A stretch of 64,000 bases of DNA from Streptomyces melanogenes (GTDB lineage: Bacteria; Actinomycetota; Actinomycetes; Streptomycetales; Streptomycetaceae), in assembly GCF_014649795.1 (NCBI RefSeq), contig NZ_BMTS01000008.1:62001-126000 (forward strand), in the 5' to 3' direction. Below the pieces are notes generated by a model. It made no database searches. It was not told where the DNA came from and saw only the letters and a list, made by a program, of their open reading frames with translations. The position numbers and the translations under genes are program-made. Below, in pieces: positions 17,743 to 26,355 of the stretch (positions are counted from its first letter, which is position 1; each line of letters opens with the position of its first letter).

Positions 17743-18746
17743 TCGTCGCCCTCACCCCTGATGCGGCGCGGCGCGTAGTGGAAGGCCGTGATGCCCGCCG
17801 CGCCGAGCACTCCGGCGCCGGTGAGCAGCCAGCCCGCGGCGGCGGCGCCGGTGCCCGCGAGGCTGCCGTCGCCGGGGCCGTTGACGTGGGTGACCAGATC
17901 GGTGCCTCCTGAGGTGCCGCCGGTCGTTCCGGGCGGCGGGACGAACGGGCCGGGGCCTGCCGTTCCGGTGGGGCCGGGGGTGCCGCCGGGGCCGGTCGGG
18001 CTCGGGCCGGTCGGGGACGGTCCCGTCGGCCCCGGTCCGGTCGTCGTGGAGCCGGTCGGGGTGGGGCCGGTCGGGGTCGGGGCGGTGGGGGTCGGGCCCG
18101 TCGGGTCGGCGCCGGTGACGGTGAACCGGTGGAGTGTCTTGTTCTGGTCGGCGGGCTTGAGCGCGCAGGGTGCCTCGAACACGTCCCCGTAGGGCGGCAG
18201 TTGGACGACCTTGCCCGCCGCGTCCCGGGCCGTCAGCTTCAGCGTGAGGGCGTTGACGTCGATGGTGGCCGCGCCGGGCCTGCGGAAGGAGAGCGACGGG
18301 GCCGCGCCGGCCGCCTTGACGTCGAAATCCCTGGCCGGGCTGGGCACTTCGGCCTTCGCCACGGTGGTGTCGAGGCCCACGTCGAGCTGGTCGCCGCCCG
18401 GCAGGTTCACCGTGGCGCTCGCCGAGGCGATCCCCTCCACGCTCTTCGCGCCCACGAGCCCGAGCCCCTGCGCGGCCCGCGCGCTCACCGTGGAGAGCGC
18501 GTCGATCCGTATCGCGCCCGTCTGGGTGTTCACGGGAATCGAGGCGGGAAGTTCGGCGGTGATCGCCACTTTCAGCGGATCCGCCCCGATCAGCGGGAAC
18601 TTGCACTCGTACGTCTGTGAAAGCCGGGCCTCCACGGCGGCCGCGCTGCCGACCCCGTACGAGAGGAGCGCGCCGCCCGCCAGCGCGAGGGCCGCCGAGC
18701 CGCCGAGCGCGCATTTCAGGCCGGTTCTGTTTTTAGGAACTCCCAT
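17730..18746 (-). CDS. DUF6801 surface protein with LAXTG sorting signal
   Basis: This protein of 338 residues has a signal peptide and a DUF6801 domain (QTYECKFPLIG near 44 through APCALK near 200). A Pro/Thr/Gly-rich linker follows (repeated GPTPTGP units). The C-terminus carries LAGTG at residues 296-300, then a hydrophobic helix and PRRIRG. That matches the LAXTG substrates of class E sortases in Streptomyces, so the protein is probably attached to peptidoglycan. No sortase gene is in this window. The predicted transcript start lies within a few bases of the ATG, so the mRNA may be nearly leaderless. Confidence 0.85.
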   Translation of the reverse strand: MGVPKNRTGLKCALGGSAALALAGGALLSYGVGSAAAVEARLSQTYECKFPLIGADPLKVAITAELPASIPVNTQTGAIRIDALSTVSARAAQGLGLVGAKSVEGIASASATVNLPGGDQLDVGLDTTVAKAEVPSPARDFDVKAAGAAPSLSFRRPGAATIDVNALTLKLTARDAAGKVVQLPPYGDVFEAPCALKPADQNKTLHRFTVTGADPTGPTPTAPTPTGPTPTGSTTTGPGPTGPSPTGPSPTGPGGTPGPTGTAGPGPFVPPPGTTGGTSGGTDLVTHVNGPGDGSLAGTGAAAAGWLLTGAGVLGAAGITAFHYAPRRIRGEGDDGTV

Positions 18747-18755
18747 ACCCCAAGG

Positions 18756-18784
18756 AAAGTAGTGAGGTCAGGGAGGTCGGTCAA
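18756..18784 (-). promoter_or_regulatory. Promoter of the LAXTG DUF6801 gene
   Basis: On the minus strand TTGACC (18784-18779), 17 bases and TACTTT (18761-18756) form a good HrdB-type promoter. Transcription would begin about 3 bases before the ATG at 18746, which implies a leaderless or almost leaderless mRNA. Confidence 0.65.
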
Positions 18785-18928
18785 CGACCATTTCACGCCC
18801 GCTGCCACTCCGTCCGAATCGCATCCCTATCGCGCTGGGAATGCGCACGGGACGACGAAAAAAGACCGCCCGATTCATCAAGGGATGCCAATTCACAATT
18901 CCCTGGTCGCTCGGTACTGAATTTAACC

Positions 18929-18972
18929 TTGACCCCCACCTTACTGCTCAGTAGTTTTCGATCCGAAACGCG
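18929..18972 (+). promoter_or_regulatory. Promoter of the third DUF6801 gene
   Basis: TTGACC (18929-18934), 17 bases and TAGTTT (18952-18957) are followed by ATCCGAAACGCG (18961-18972). The element matches the one at 15181-15225, including an inverted repeat TACTG-CT-CAGTA at the -10. The two paralogues are probably co-regulated. Confidence 0.7.
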
Positions 18973-19000
18973 ATGGTTTCATCTCCGCGAGAGGCAGCTC

Positions 19001-20332
19001 ATGGGAATTCAGAGAAAGCGGACCAAGGGGGCGCTGTCCACCCTGGCGGTGACCGCCGCCATAGGCGTGGTCGCCACCACGGTGTCGGTCACCGCCGCCG
19101 GCACGGCAGCGGCGGTACCGGCCAAACTGGTGCAGGACTACTCCTGCGTCTTCCCCCTGATCAACGCCGACCCCATCAAAATCACCATCACGGCCGACAT
19201 ACCGGACGAGATCCAGAAGGGCCAGGCGACCCCGGCCTTCGAAATCGACGCGAACACGCTGGTGAGCTCCCGGGCCGCGCAGGGCCTGGGGCTGGTCGGT
19301 GCCAAGACCCTGGAGGGCAAGGCCACCGCCGACGTCACGGTGAACACCCCGTCCGGTCCGCTCTCCGGGATCAAGGTCGAGAACGACGTGGCCAAGGGCA
19401 ACATCCCCAGCCCGCCCGCCGACTTCACCGTCGTCGCCAAGGGCAACGCGCCCTCGCTGACCTTCGACAAGACCGGCGACGGCAGCATCGACGTCAACAA
19501 CATCTCGCTGCACGACATGATCGCGCGGGACGCCAACGGCAAACCGGTTCAACTGGTCACGGGCAAGGACACGTTCGACGCCGCGTGCACCCTGACGTCG
19601 ACGGACAAGACCCTGCACCGCTTCAAGGTCGTGGACAACAACCCGACGAACCCGACCAACCCAACGAGCCCCACGAACCCCACCAACCCCACAAATCCGA
19701 CCGACCCTACGAACCCGACCAACCCCACGAATCCAACGAGTCCGACCAACCCAACTAGCCCCACCAATCCCACAAACCCAACGAACCCGACCAGTCCGAC
19801 CAACCCCACCAACCCCAACCCGCCCATCCACCTGGGCTACGGCCTCACCGGAAGCTCGGTCATCAAGGCCGCGAACGGGACCGCCGCGCTGGCCGGTGGC
19901 ATCGAGGCCGACTTCGACCTCGCCTCGGGCACGTACAACGCCGATCTGACGCTGAACCCGACCTCGGGCAAGTTCTCGATCCTCGGTTTCCTCCCCGCGA
20001 CCGCGAAAATCGAGTTCCAGCAGGTGGGCCGGACCAACGGCACTCTCAACACGGCCGGTGACCTCACCGCCAAGTCCAGCATGTACGTGAAGCTCCCCGA
20101 GATCGCCGTCTTCGGCATCCCGCTGGGCGGCGGCGCGGACTGCAAGACCGGCACCCCCGCCGACGTCAATCTGACGTCGGACGGCAGGTTCGACCCGCTC
20201 GGCGGCGGCAAGCTGAAGGGCACGTACACCCTGCCGCCGCTCAAGAGCTGCGGCGCGTTCAACGACATCCTCAGCGCCTTCACCTCGGGCCCGGGCAACA
20301 CGATCAACATGACCCTCGCCAAGAAGGGGTGA
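19001..20332 (+). CDS. Secreted two-domain DUF6801 protein
   Basis: This exported protein of 443 residues has a signal peptide, a DUF6801 domain (DYSCVFPLIN near 46 through AACTLT), and a 19-unit Asn/Asp/Ser-Pro-Thr linker. A second beta-rich domain of about 170 residues begins LGYGLTGSSV. That domain contains FGIPLGGGADCKTGTP and ends with TLPPLKSCG and SGPGN. The same pattern appears at the C-terminus of the protein heading the mce operon (34686-36143), which is strong evidence of homology. No membrane anchor or sorting signal is visible. The start at 19001 matches the conserved MG-Q-K opening of the paralogues and has AGAGGCAG upstream. Its last 29 bp overlap the convergent HTTM gene. Confidence 0.85.
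   Translation: MGIQRKRTKGALSTLAVTAAIGVVATTVSVTAAGTAAAVPAKLVQDYSCVFPLINADPIKITITADIPDEIQKGQATPAFEIDANTLVSSRAAQGLGLVGAKTLEGKATADVTVNTPSGPLSGIKVENDVAKGNIPSPPADFTVVAKGNAPSLTFDKTGDGSIDVNNISLHDMIARDANGKPVQLVTGKDTFDAACTLTSTDKTLHRFKVVDNNPTNPTNPTSPTNPTNPTNPTDPTNPTNPTNPTSPTNPTSPTNPTNPTNPTSPTNPTNPNPPIHLGYGLTGSSVIKAANGTAALAGGIEADFDLASGTYNADLTLNPTSGKFSILGFLPATAKIEFQQVGRTNGTLNTAGDLTAKSSMYVKLPEIAVFGIPLGGGADCKTGTPADVNLTSDGRFDPLGGGKLKGTYTLPPLKSCGAFNDILSAFTSGPGNTINMTLAKKG
19640..19810 (+). repeat. Nineteen 9-bp repeats encoding an (N/D/S)PT linker
   Basis: Nineteen 9-base units encode N/D/S-Pro-Thr triplets between the two domains of the protein. The array is the longer counterpart of the 13-unit array at 15956-16072. 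Confidence 0.9.
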
Positions 20333-21533
20333 CCCCTTCCCCTTCCTCCGGGTGCGGCTCCGTGCGTTCCTCCGAGCGGGCCGCCAGACCGGCCTCCGCG
20401 CCCCGGGCGTCGGGGGCCGGTCGTCCGACAGCGGCCAGGCGCCGCCGCAGCCCGGCGGCCCGCTCCCCCGCCACCACCAGGAACCCGGTCGGCAGGAACA
20501 CCAGGTCGGCCACGATCATCGAGAGCGAGAAGTACGGCAGCCCGAGCAGCAGCCCGATGCCGATGTGCTCGGCGAACAGCAGCGCGAGCAGGACGTTCTT
20601 GACCCGCCGGTCGAGCAGGCTGAACGGGAAGGCGACCTGGACGAGCACGGTTCCGTAGGTGAGCGCGAGGACGGTCAGCGCGTGCGAGGAGAGGGCATGC
20701 GAGAGCGCGGGGTACGGTTCCAGCCAGTCGAGCCCGGCGGACCAGTACACGGCGGTGCCGTCCTGCCAGGGCGCGCCCTGGATCTTGTACCAGCCGGCCG
20801 ACCCGTACAGCAGGCAGAGCTGGATCATCATCATCGCCACCGCCCCGTTGTGCAGCAGATGGCCGATCAGCTCCAGGGTCCGGCGCACGCCCGGACGGCC
20901 GCGCACCCCGCGCCACACCGCCTGGCCCGCCCAGCAGCCCCACAGCAGCAGCGCCCAGCCGCCGGTGAGCAGGGCGAGCAGCGTCGCCCAGGCGAGGACG
21001 AGTCCACAGACGGCCCACAGCACCACTCCCGTACGGTCGTCGTCCGTGTCCGGGGCGCGCCGGCGCGCGTCCAGCGACCACACCTGGGCGCACCGGGTGA
21101 AGACGAGGTAGACGGCGGTGATGCGGAAGATGGTGTCGCCCGCGTTGAGCACGTTCTCGTTGCGGTGGTCGAGGGAGAGCACGCTGACGAGGAAGAGCAG
21201 GGAGGCCGTCCGGGTGCGCCAGCCGAGCAGGAGGGCCACGGCGACGGCCGCCGACAGCACGTAGAAGACCTCGAACCACAGCTGGCCGCCGGACCAGCGC
21301 AGCACGCTGAACGCATGGCTCCGGTCCAGCGAGTGCTCCGCCAGCCGCCAGCTCCACGGGGCGTCGGGGCCCCAGATCCGCTCGCGCCGCCAGAACTCGT
21401 GGACGAGGAGCAGCAGCCACACCCCGGCCATGCCGATCCGTACGGCCGCGCTCTGATACGCCCACACGCGGGCGTCACACGCTCTCCCGAGCGCCCGGTC
21501 CAGCGCTATCCCACCGGCTGGTCGTGGCTTCAT
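20304..21533 (-). CDS. HTTM-family membrane protein
   Basis: This 409-residue protein has about eight predicted transmembrane helices and belongs to the HTTM family, which includes vitamin-K-dependent carboxylase-like proteins and Bacillus SdpB. Typical HTTM elements are LLLVHEFW near the start and NENVLNAGDTIFRITAVYLVF in the middle. It overlaps the DUF5819 gene (ATGA at 21530-21533) and is the last gene of the long mce operon. SdpB-like proteins help mature the SdpC toxin, but no SdpC-like gene is visible, so the role here is unknown. The 3' end overlaps the convergent DUF6801 gene by 29 bp. Confidence 0.85.
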   Translation of the reverse strand: MKPRPAGGIALDRALGRACDARVWAYQSAAVRIGMAGVWLLLLVHEFWRRERIWGPDAPWSWRLAEHSLDRSHAFSVLRWSGGQLWFEVFYVLSAAVAVALLLGWRTRTASLLFLVSVLSLDHRNENVLNAGDTIFRITAVYLVFTRCAQVWSLDARRRAPDTDDDRTGVVLWAVCGLVLAWATLLALLTGGWALLLWGCWAGQAVWRGVRGRPGVRRTLELIGHLLHNGAVAMMMIQLCLLYGSAGWYKIQGAPWQDGTAVYWSAGLDWLEPYPALSHALSSHALTVLALTYGTVLVQVAFPFSLLDRRVKNVLLALLFAEHIGIGLLLGLPYFSLSMIVADLVFLPTGFLVVAGERAAGLRRRLAAVGRPAPDARGAEAGLAARSEERTEPHPEEGEGVTPSWRGSC

Positions 21534-22189
21534 GACGTACGCCCCTGAGCGAAGTCGGCGGCGCTCACCGGCCACCACGGACAGCTGCGCACCACCGGCG
21601 CGGTGCGGGCAGCGCCCGTCTTCCACGGCGGGGGCGGGACGGTGGTGTCGGTCGAGCGGAACTGGATGCGTTCGATGCGCTCGCCGCGCGGGGTCGCGGG
21701 CATCCGGGACAGGGCGAGGCGCTTGAGGTACTGCTCGCTGTCGAGGCCGACCGCGCCGACGGGCCGCTGCTGTGCGTCGTGCGAGGCGAGCATCGTGCTC
21801 CAGGCGGTGGCGAGTTGCTGGCGGATCCGGCTCGGCAGCGGGTTGCCGCTCAGCTCGGCCAGGTCCTGCGCGGTGAGGTCGTGCCAGGGGCCGGTCCGGG
21901 TCGTACCGTCCGCCGCGCGCAGTTCGACGCGGGCGGCGACCGCCGTCGTGGTCCGGGTGATGTCGGGCGCGAAGAGCTGCCAGCTCTGAACGAACTCCGG
22001 CGCCATATAGGAGGTGACCGTGTCGCCGATGGCGTCGGTGGCCGCGTTGCGCGGGGCGAGGTGCAGGAAGGTGGCGCCGGTGTGGACGAGCAGGCCGACG
22101 ACGACGGCGATCGCGGCGACGACGACGGCCAGCCGCTGCCCGCGCGACAACTCCCGCAGGCTCTCGGGCCGGTCGGGTTCAGGATCCAT
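21530..22189 (-). CDS. DUF5819-family membrane-anchored protein
   Basis: This 219-residue protein has one N-terminal transmembrane helix (about residues 20-42) and an external domain with FVQSWQLFAPDITRT, characteristic of DUF5819. Members usually sit next to HTTM genes, as here, and the pair resembles SdpA/SdpB. The ATG at 22189 lies inside the end of the lipoprotein gene and its stop overlaps the HTTM start, so it is co-translated with both. The biochemical role is unknown. Confidence 0.85.
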   Translation of the reverse strand: MDPEPDRPESLRELSRGQRLAVVVAAIAVVVGLLVHTGATFLHLAPRNAATDAIGDTVTSYMAPEFVQSWQLFAPDITRTTTAVAARVELRAADGTTRTGPWHDLTAQDLAELSGNPLPSRIRQQLATAWSTMLASHDAQQRPVGAVGLDSEQYLKRLALSRMPATPRGERIERIQFRSTDTTVPPPPWKTGAARTAPVVRSCPWWPVSAADFAQGRTS

Positions 22190-22766
22190 CGCCCGCCCCC
22201 TGTCCGCCCCCGGCAGCGGCGACGGCCGCGACGCAGTCCGGGTTGCCGTCGAAGGCCTTCCGCAGCTTCGGGTCCGCACGCAGGTCGTCGGCGGGCCCTT
22301 TGTACGCGCTGACCGCCTTCAGGGAGGAACCCGCCGCGTCCAGCGCCGACTTCAGCGACTTCTGGTCGGTGACCTGGGCCTTGGAGAGCGTGGCGACCGC
22401 GTCGCCCACCGATGTACGGGCCCGGTCCAGATGGGCGAGGGCCGTGCCGAAGGCGGCCGCGCCGCCGTCCACCGGCGGCGCCCCGTCCTTCTGCATGTCC
22501 GCGCGCAGCGACCCCAGCCGTTCGGAGAGCGCGGTGAGGAAGGTGACCAACTGGCCCTTGGCCCGCACCGGCTGCGCCTTGTCGACCGTGGGCACCGCGA
22601 GCCCCGCCCCGCTGTCCGCCAGGTGCGCGCAGACTCCGCCCGCCCAGTCCACCTCCGGCGGCGGCTGCGAAGAGGAACCACACGCGGCGGCAGGCAGGCC
22701 GACGGCGGCGAGCAGCGCGAGGCGCGCCACGGCCCGTTTCACCTGTCGAGGAAACACGGCTCTCAC
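22179..22766 (-). CDS. Lipoprotein of the mce operon
   Basis: This 195-residue protein has a signal peptide and lipobox (GLPAAACG, lipidated Cys near residue 29), so it should be anchored on the outer face of the membrane. The rest is mostly helical, with no family I recognise. A GTG start overlaps the stop of the upstream Mas gene (GTGA, 22763-22766), and an 11-bp overlap joins it to the DUF5819 gene. Position suggests an accessory role in the Mce complex. Confidence 0.8.
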   Translation of the reverse strand: MRAVFPRQVKRAVARLALLAAVGLPAAACGSSSQPPPEVDWAGGVCAHLADSGAGLAVPTVDKAQPVRAKGQLVTFLTALSERLGSLRADMQKDGAPPVDGGAAAFGTALAHLDRARTSVGDAVATLSKAQVTDQKSLKSALDAAGSSLKAVSAYKGPADDLRADPKLRKAFDGNPDCVAAVAAAGGGQGAGDGS

Positions 22767-23428
22767 TCCTTGCCCTGGTCGGTCGGGGTGCCCGGGGCGC
22801 GCTGGAAGGTGTCGAGGGCGGCGATCCGCCAGGTGCCGCCCTGGCGGACCGCGTCGACCGCGAACATCGCGGCGGCGACGGTGGTGCCGCCGACCTTGCC
22901 GGTACGGGTGCTGCTCTGGTCGGCGAAGACCAGGACGCGGGCGCGGTCCCCGTCGAGGACCTCGACGCCGCTGTCGGTGACGGTGGTGGTCAGCACGAGC
23001 TTCTGTCGCGGCCCCTGCTCGCGGACCGGACCCATAAAGGTCCGGTACTGGGCCACGGCCGCACCGGTGAGCCGACGCGCGGCCGCCGCGTCGGTCCTGG
23101 CCGGGTCGGTGTGGTCGTACGAGAAGATCCCCTGCACGGTCTCGTCGACGACACCTTTGACCTCGCTGGTACGGGCGGTGTCGGCCAGTGCGGTGTTGCT
23201 CCCGGCGGTGTCCTGCTGCCCGCCCTGGACGTACGCGAGAACGGAGAACGCGGCGAGCAGCACGGTCAGGGCGGTGAGCAGCAGCGGCCAGGACAGGAGA
23301 GTCCTGGCGGGGCGGGCGGCCGTTGCGTTGGGTCTCCGGCGCCGCACGGGATCGGCGGCCCGTTGCACCGGCGGGCGCTGTGCGGCCAGGCGGCGCTGCC
23401 GGTTGAGGAGGTGGCGGGTGGTCGACAT
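22763..23428 (-). CDS. Mce-associated membrane protein, type B copy 2
   Basis: This 221-residue protein has a basic N-terminus, one transmembrane helix (about 46-68) and an external domain of the Mce-associated (Mas) type. GIFSYDH, the RVLVFADQSST strand and a final WRIAAL are shared with the gene at 24045-24602 (VFSYGP, LLFFLDQTSV, WRITAI). Mas proteins accompany MceA-F in actinobacteria and are thought to stabilise the complex. It is the second member of an A-B-A-B series. Confidence 0.88.
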   Translation of the reverse strand: MSTTRHLLNRQRRLAAQRPPVQRAADPVRRRRPNATAARPARTLLSWPLLLTALTVLLAAFSVLAYVQGGQQDTAGSNTALADTARTSEVKGVVDETVQGIFSYDHTDPARTDAAAARRLTGAAVAQYRTFMGPVREQGPRQKLVLTTTVTDSGVEVLDGDRARVLVFADQSSTRTGKVGGTTVAAAMFAVDAVRQGGTWRIAALDTFQRAPGTPTDQGKE

Positions 23429-23441
23429 CGGGGCCTCCGGA

Positions 23442-24026
23442 TCAGCTGCCGCTGGGGGTGGGCGTACCGGCGGACGGGTTCGCGGTCGGTGCGGGCGCGT
23501 CGCCGACCGGTGCCTGGCCCAGGCGGCTGAGCTTCCAGCCCGCCGGGGTGCGGCTGAGTTCGCCGAGCATCCGGCTGTCCTTGGTGTTGCTCTTCCGGTC
23601 CGCGGCGACCACGGTGATCCGGATCGCGACCATCACCCGGGCCCGGCCCGCCCGTTCGTCGAGTTCGGTGACCGCGCCCGAGAGCACCTTGGCGGTGGTC
23701 GTGGTCCCGGCGCTCTCGACCTGCCGCTCGAACTGCTTCCTGCTGTCCTTGAGTTCCTTGAGCAGGTCGCCGGTGGCCGACTCCTCCCAGAGGTCGAGGC
23801 CGTGGGCGAGGTCGCCGTGGTCGAGGGTGTTCATGTTCTGTACGCCCTGCTCGCCCGCCTGGAGCACCTCGTCCCTGGTGCGGGCGAACGCGGCCCGCTC
23901 GTCGCGGGCGACCGCGTACCAGGAACCGCCCGTCCAGACGGCGAACGCGCAGGCCAGCGCGGCCGCGAGCCCGGTCGCCGCGGTACGGGACGGCCGTCTG
24001 CGCGCCCTAGATGTCAGCCGTGCCAT
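23442..24026 (-). CDS. Mce-associated membrane protein, type A copy 2
   Basis: This protein of 194 residues has one N-terminal transmembrane helix (about 18-38) and a Mas-type external domain. The stretch from RDEVLQAG through TTTTAKVLSGAVTELDERAG aligns with the gene at 24612-25115 (RDAALAAG, TTTRAEVTDAAVTELDDRSG). The C-terminus is a short Pro/Ala/Thr tail. It is separated from its neighbours by 13 and 18 bp and belongs to the same operon. Confidence 0.88.
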   Translation of the reverse strand: MARLTSRARRRPSRTAATGLAAALACAFAVWTGGSWYAVARDERAAFARTRDEVLQAGEQGVQNMNTLDHGDLAHGLDLWEESATGDLLKELKDSRKQFERQVESAGTTTTAKVLSGAVTELDERAGRARVMVAIRITVVAADRKSNTKDSRMLGELSRTPAGWKLSRLGQAPVGDAPAPTANPSAGTPTPSGS

Positions 24027-24044
24027 GGCACCTCCCCTCTCGCC

Positions 24045-24602
24045 CTAACGGGCCTCGATCGCTGTGATCCGCCAGTGCCCGCCGTCGCGCCCGACGGTCA
24101 CCGAGAGCTGCGCGGCCACCGTGGTCGCCTTGGCGCCGCGCCGCACACTGGTCTGGTCGAGGAAGAACAGCAGCTCCGCACGCGTGCCGGTGAGCCGCGT
24201 GACCCCGGCGCGGGCGACTCGCGTGGTGAGCGTCAACTCCTGTTCCTTTACGCGCTGTTGGACCTGCGCGAAGAGCGCGTCGTACTCCTTCGCCGCCTGA
24301 CCTCTCAGCAGCGCGTGGGCGTCGGCGCGGGTGCGGGTCAGGGTCTGCGGGCCGTAGCTGAACACACGGCTCACCGCCGACCCCACCTCGTCCAGCACCG
24401 CGTCGGTCGCCGCCCGGTCGGTCAACGCGCGGTTGGCGGCGGCCGGGGAGTGCTTCGTCTGCCCGGCGAGCAGCAGCAGGACGCCGCTCGCCACCACCAG
24501 GGCCGCGACGAGCAGCGGCAGCAGGAATCGGCGCAGGCGTGTACGGGCAGCCGGTTCTTGAGCGGCGCGAGCCGTGGTGGCCGTCTCCTCGGTCGTGGTC
24601 AT
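24045..24602 (-). CDS. Mce-associated membrane protein, type B copy 1
   Basis: This protein of 185 residues has one transmembrane helix (about 26-47) and the type B Mas domain (VFSYGPQTL, ELLFFLDQTSV, GHWRITAIEAR). It starts 9 bp after the upstream type A gene. As a Mas protein it probably supports assembly or stability of the MceA-F needle; direct evidence exists only for mycobacterial relatives. Confidence 0.88.
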   Translation of the reverse strand: MTTTEETATTARAAQEPAARTRLRRFLLPLLVAALVVASGVLLLLAGQTKHSPAAANRALTDRAATDAVLDEVGSAVSRVFSYGPQTLTRTRADAHALLRGQAAKEYDALFAQVQQRVKEQELTLTTRVARAGVTRLTGTRAELLFFLDQTSVRRGAKATTVAAQLSVTVGRDGGHWRITAIEAR

Positions 24603-24611
24603 CGTGCCCCC

Positions 24612-25115
24612 TCAGCCCGTCCCGACCGCGACGGCGGTCAGGGAGGCGAGCTTCCAGCCGCCGCCGGTGCGTGTGAGGCCCGCCTCGAAGCGTTTGCGGT
24701 CGGTGGTCGGGGCGCCCGTGCGTGGCTGCGCCTCTATTCGTACGGTCGCGATCAGCCGGGCCGTGCCGGACCGGTCGTCGAGTTCGGTGACGGCCGCGTC
24801 GGTGACCTCGGCGCGGGTCGTGGTGCCCTGCTCTTTGAGGACCTCGGCGCTCTTGGCGCGGGCCGTACGCAGCTCGTCCCGGAGCGGGCCGGTCGTCGCA
24901 TCGAGCCAGGCGGCCAGGCCCACGTCGACCTCGCGGGCGTCGACGGAGTTCAGCCGGGCGATATGGCTGCGCCCGGCGGCGAGTGCCGCGTCGCGGCTGT
25001 GCGCGTACGCCAGATCGCCGTCGCCCCGGGCCCGCGCGTACGACCACCCGGACACACCGCACAGGGCCAGGGCCAGCACGAGCCCCAGCACCAGCACCGG
25101 CCGTCGAAGCCTCAT
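24612..25115 (-). CDS. Mce-associated membrane protein, type A copy 1
   Basis: This protein of 167 residues has an N-terminal signal-anchor helix (about 5-25) and a type A Mas domain (SRDAALAAG, VTELDDRSGTARLIATVRI). It follows mceF after 4 bp. Together with the next gene it forms an A-B pair that has been duplicated in tandem just downstream. Confidence 0.88.
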   Translation of the reverse strand: MRLRRPVLVLGLVLALALCGVSGWSYARARGDGDLAYAHSRDAALAAGRSHIARLNSVDAREVDVGLAAWLDATTGPLRDELRTARAKSAEVLKEQGTTTRAEVTDAAVTELDDRSGTARLIATVRIEAQPRTGAPTTDRKRFEAGLTRTGGGWKLASLTAVAVGTG

Positions 25116-25119
25116 GCCG

Positions 25120-26355
25120 TCACTCCCCCAGTCCCAGCAGCCCGGCGAGGCTCGTCGGGCTCTGCGGCGGAAGGGAGGGCGCGCCCAGCACGCCGACTCC
25201 CCCGCCGGAGCCGGACAGTGAGCCCGGTACGGCCGGGGTGGGCAGCGGACCCCTGGGCGCGTTGCCCGAGCCGCGCACGTTCTGGCCGCTCGCGGCCGGG
25301 GCGGTGCAGCGCGCCGAGGTGTTCACGTGCGTACTCCCGGAGGTGTCGAGGCCGTTGCGGTAGGGGGTGCCCTCGTAGCCCTTCGTGCAGGGCAGTGGCT
25401 CGAAGAAGGTGGTGACCATGCCGAAGTTCACGCCGCCCGACCCGACGGCGGTGGAGCCCGCGGCGGCCACCCGGGGCAGCCGCACCATCAGCTCCTCGGT
25501 GCCACGCTGCCGGGTGACCAGCAGCTCGGAGGTGGTGGTGAGGTTGGCGAGGAGCACGCTCAGACCGGGGTCGGTGTCGCGCAGCAGCGCGGTGAACTCG
25601 TCGGCCGTGCCCGGGGTTTGGTCGATGAAGCGGCGGAGGTCGGAGTCGGAGTCCTTCAGCTGCTGGGCGAGCTGCCGGGCGCCCGTGGCGAAGGAGGTGA
25701 GGGCCCGGGTGCTGTCGGCCTGGGTCTTCAGCACGGTCTCCCCGTCGGCGAGCAGGGTGGTGGTGGCGGGCAGCGCCTGGTCGGCGGCGTTGAGGAACTG
25801 GCTGCCCGCGTCCAGGAGCACCTGGAGGTTGGAGCCCTGGTTGGCGAACGCCTTGCCGAGCTCGTCGACGGCGGTGCGCAGCTCATCCGTCGGCACCGAG
25901 GCCGCCAAGGAGTCGACCCCGGTGAGGAGTCGGGTGATCGGGGCGGGTGTGCTGGTGTCCTCGCGGGCGACCGTGTCGCCGTCGTGGAGGTAGGGCCCCC
26001 GGTCGGTGCGGGGCGCGAGGTCGAGGTACTGCTCGCCCACCGCCGAGAAACCGGCCACCTTCGCGTCCAGGTCGGCGGGGATCGGCGGCGTCCCGTCGTC
26101 GATGGCGAGGCGCGCCTCCACGCCGTCACGGGTCAGCGCGATGCCGCGGACCCGGCCGACGTCGACGCCCCGATAGGTGACGTCGGAACCGGTGAACAGG
26201 CCGCCGGTCTCGGCGAGTTGGACGCGTACGGTGTACGAGCCGGGCGCGCCGACGAAGCGGCCCAGGTCCGCGTACGTCACCGCGATGTAGCCGAGTACCA
26301 GCGCCCCGAGCAGCAGGAAGGCGAGGTTCTTGAGGTGCGTGCCGAGGGTGATCAC
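25120..26355 (-). CDS. mceF: MceF, Mce/MlaD-domain protein
   Basis: This 411-residue MCE subunit has an N-terminal transmembrane helix (about 8-28), an MlaD domain (about 38-115, with GSDVTYRGVDVGRVRGI) and a long alpha-helical region (about 150-320). A Pro/Gly/Ser-rich tail follows. In mycobacteria the six Mce subunits form a periplasm-spanning tube that carries lipids to the YrbE permease. The GTG start overlaps the mceE stop (GTGA, 26352-26355). It is the sixth and last mce gene here. Confidence 0.92.
   Translation of the reverse strand: MITLGTHLKNLAFLLLGALVLGYIAVTYADLGRFVGAPGSYTVRVQLAETGGLFTGSDVTYRGVDVGRVRGIALTRDGVEARLAIDDGTPPIPADLDAKVAGFSAVGEQYLDLAPRTDRGPYLHDGDTVAREDTSTPAPITRLLTGVDSLAASVPTDELRTAVDELGKAFANQGSNLQVLLDAGSQFLNAADQALPATTTLLADGETVLKTQADSTRALTSFATGARQLAQQLKDSDSDLRRFIDQTPGTADEFTALLRDTDPGLSVLLANLTTTSELLVTRQRGTEELMVRLPRVAAAGSTAVGSGGVNFGMVTTFFEPLPCTKGYEGTPYRNGLDTSGSTHVNTSARCTAPAASGQNVRGSGNAPRGPLPTPAVPGSLSGSGGGVGVLGAPSLPPQSPTSLAGLLGLGE

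Noticed and set aside
20304..22189. Sporulation-delaying toxin system SdpABC
   Set aside because: SdpA/SdpB-like partners are present, but the adjacent lipoprotein has no SdpC features and the genes are embedded in the mce operon.
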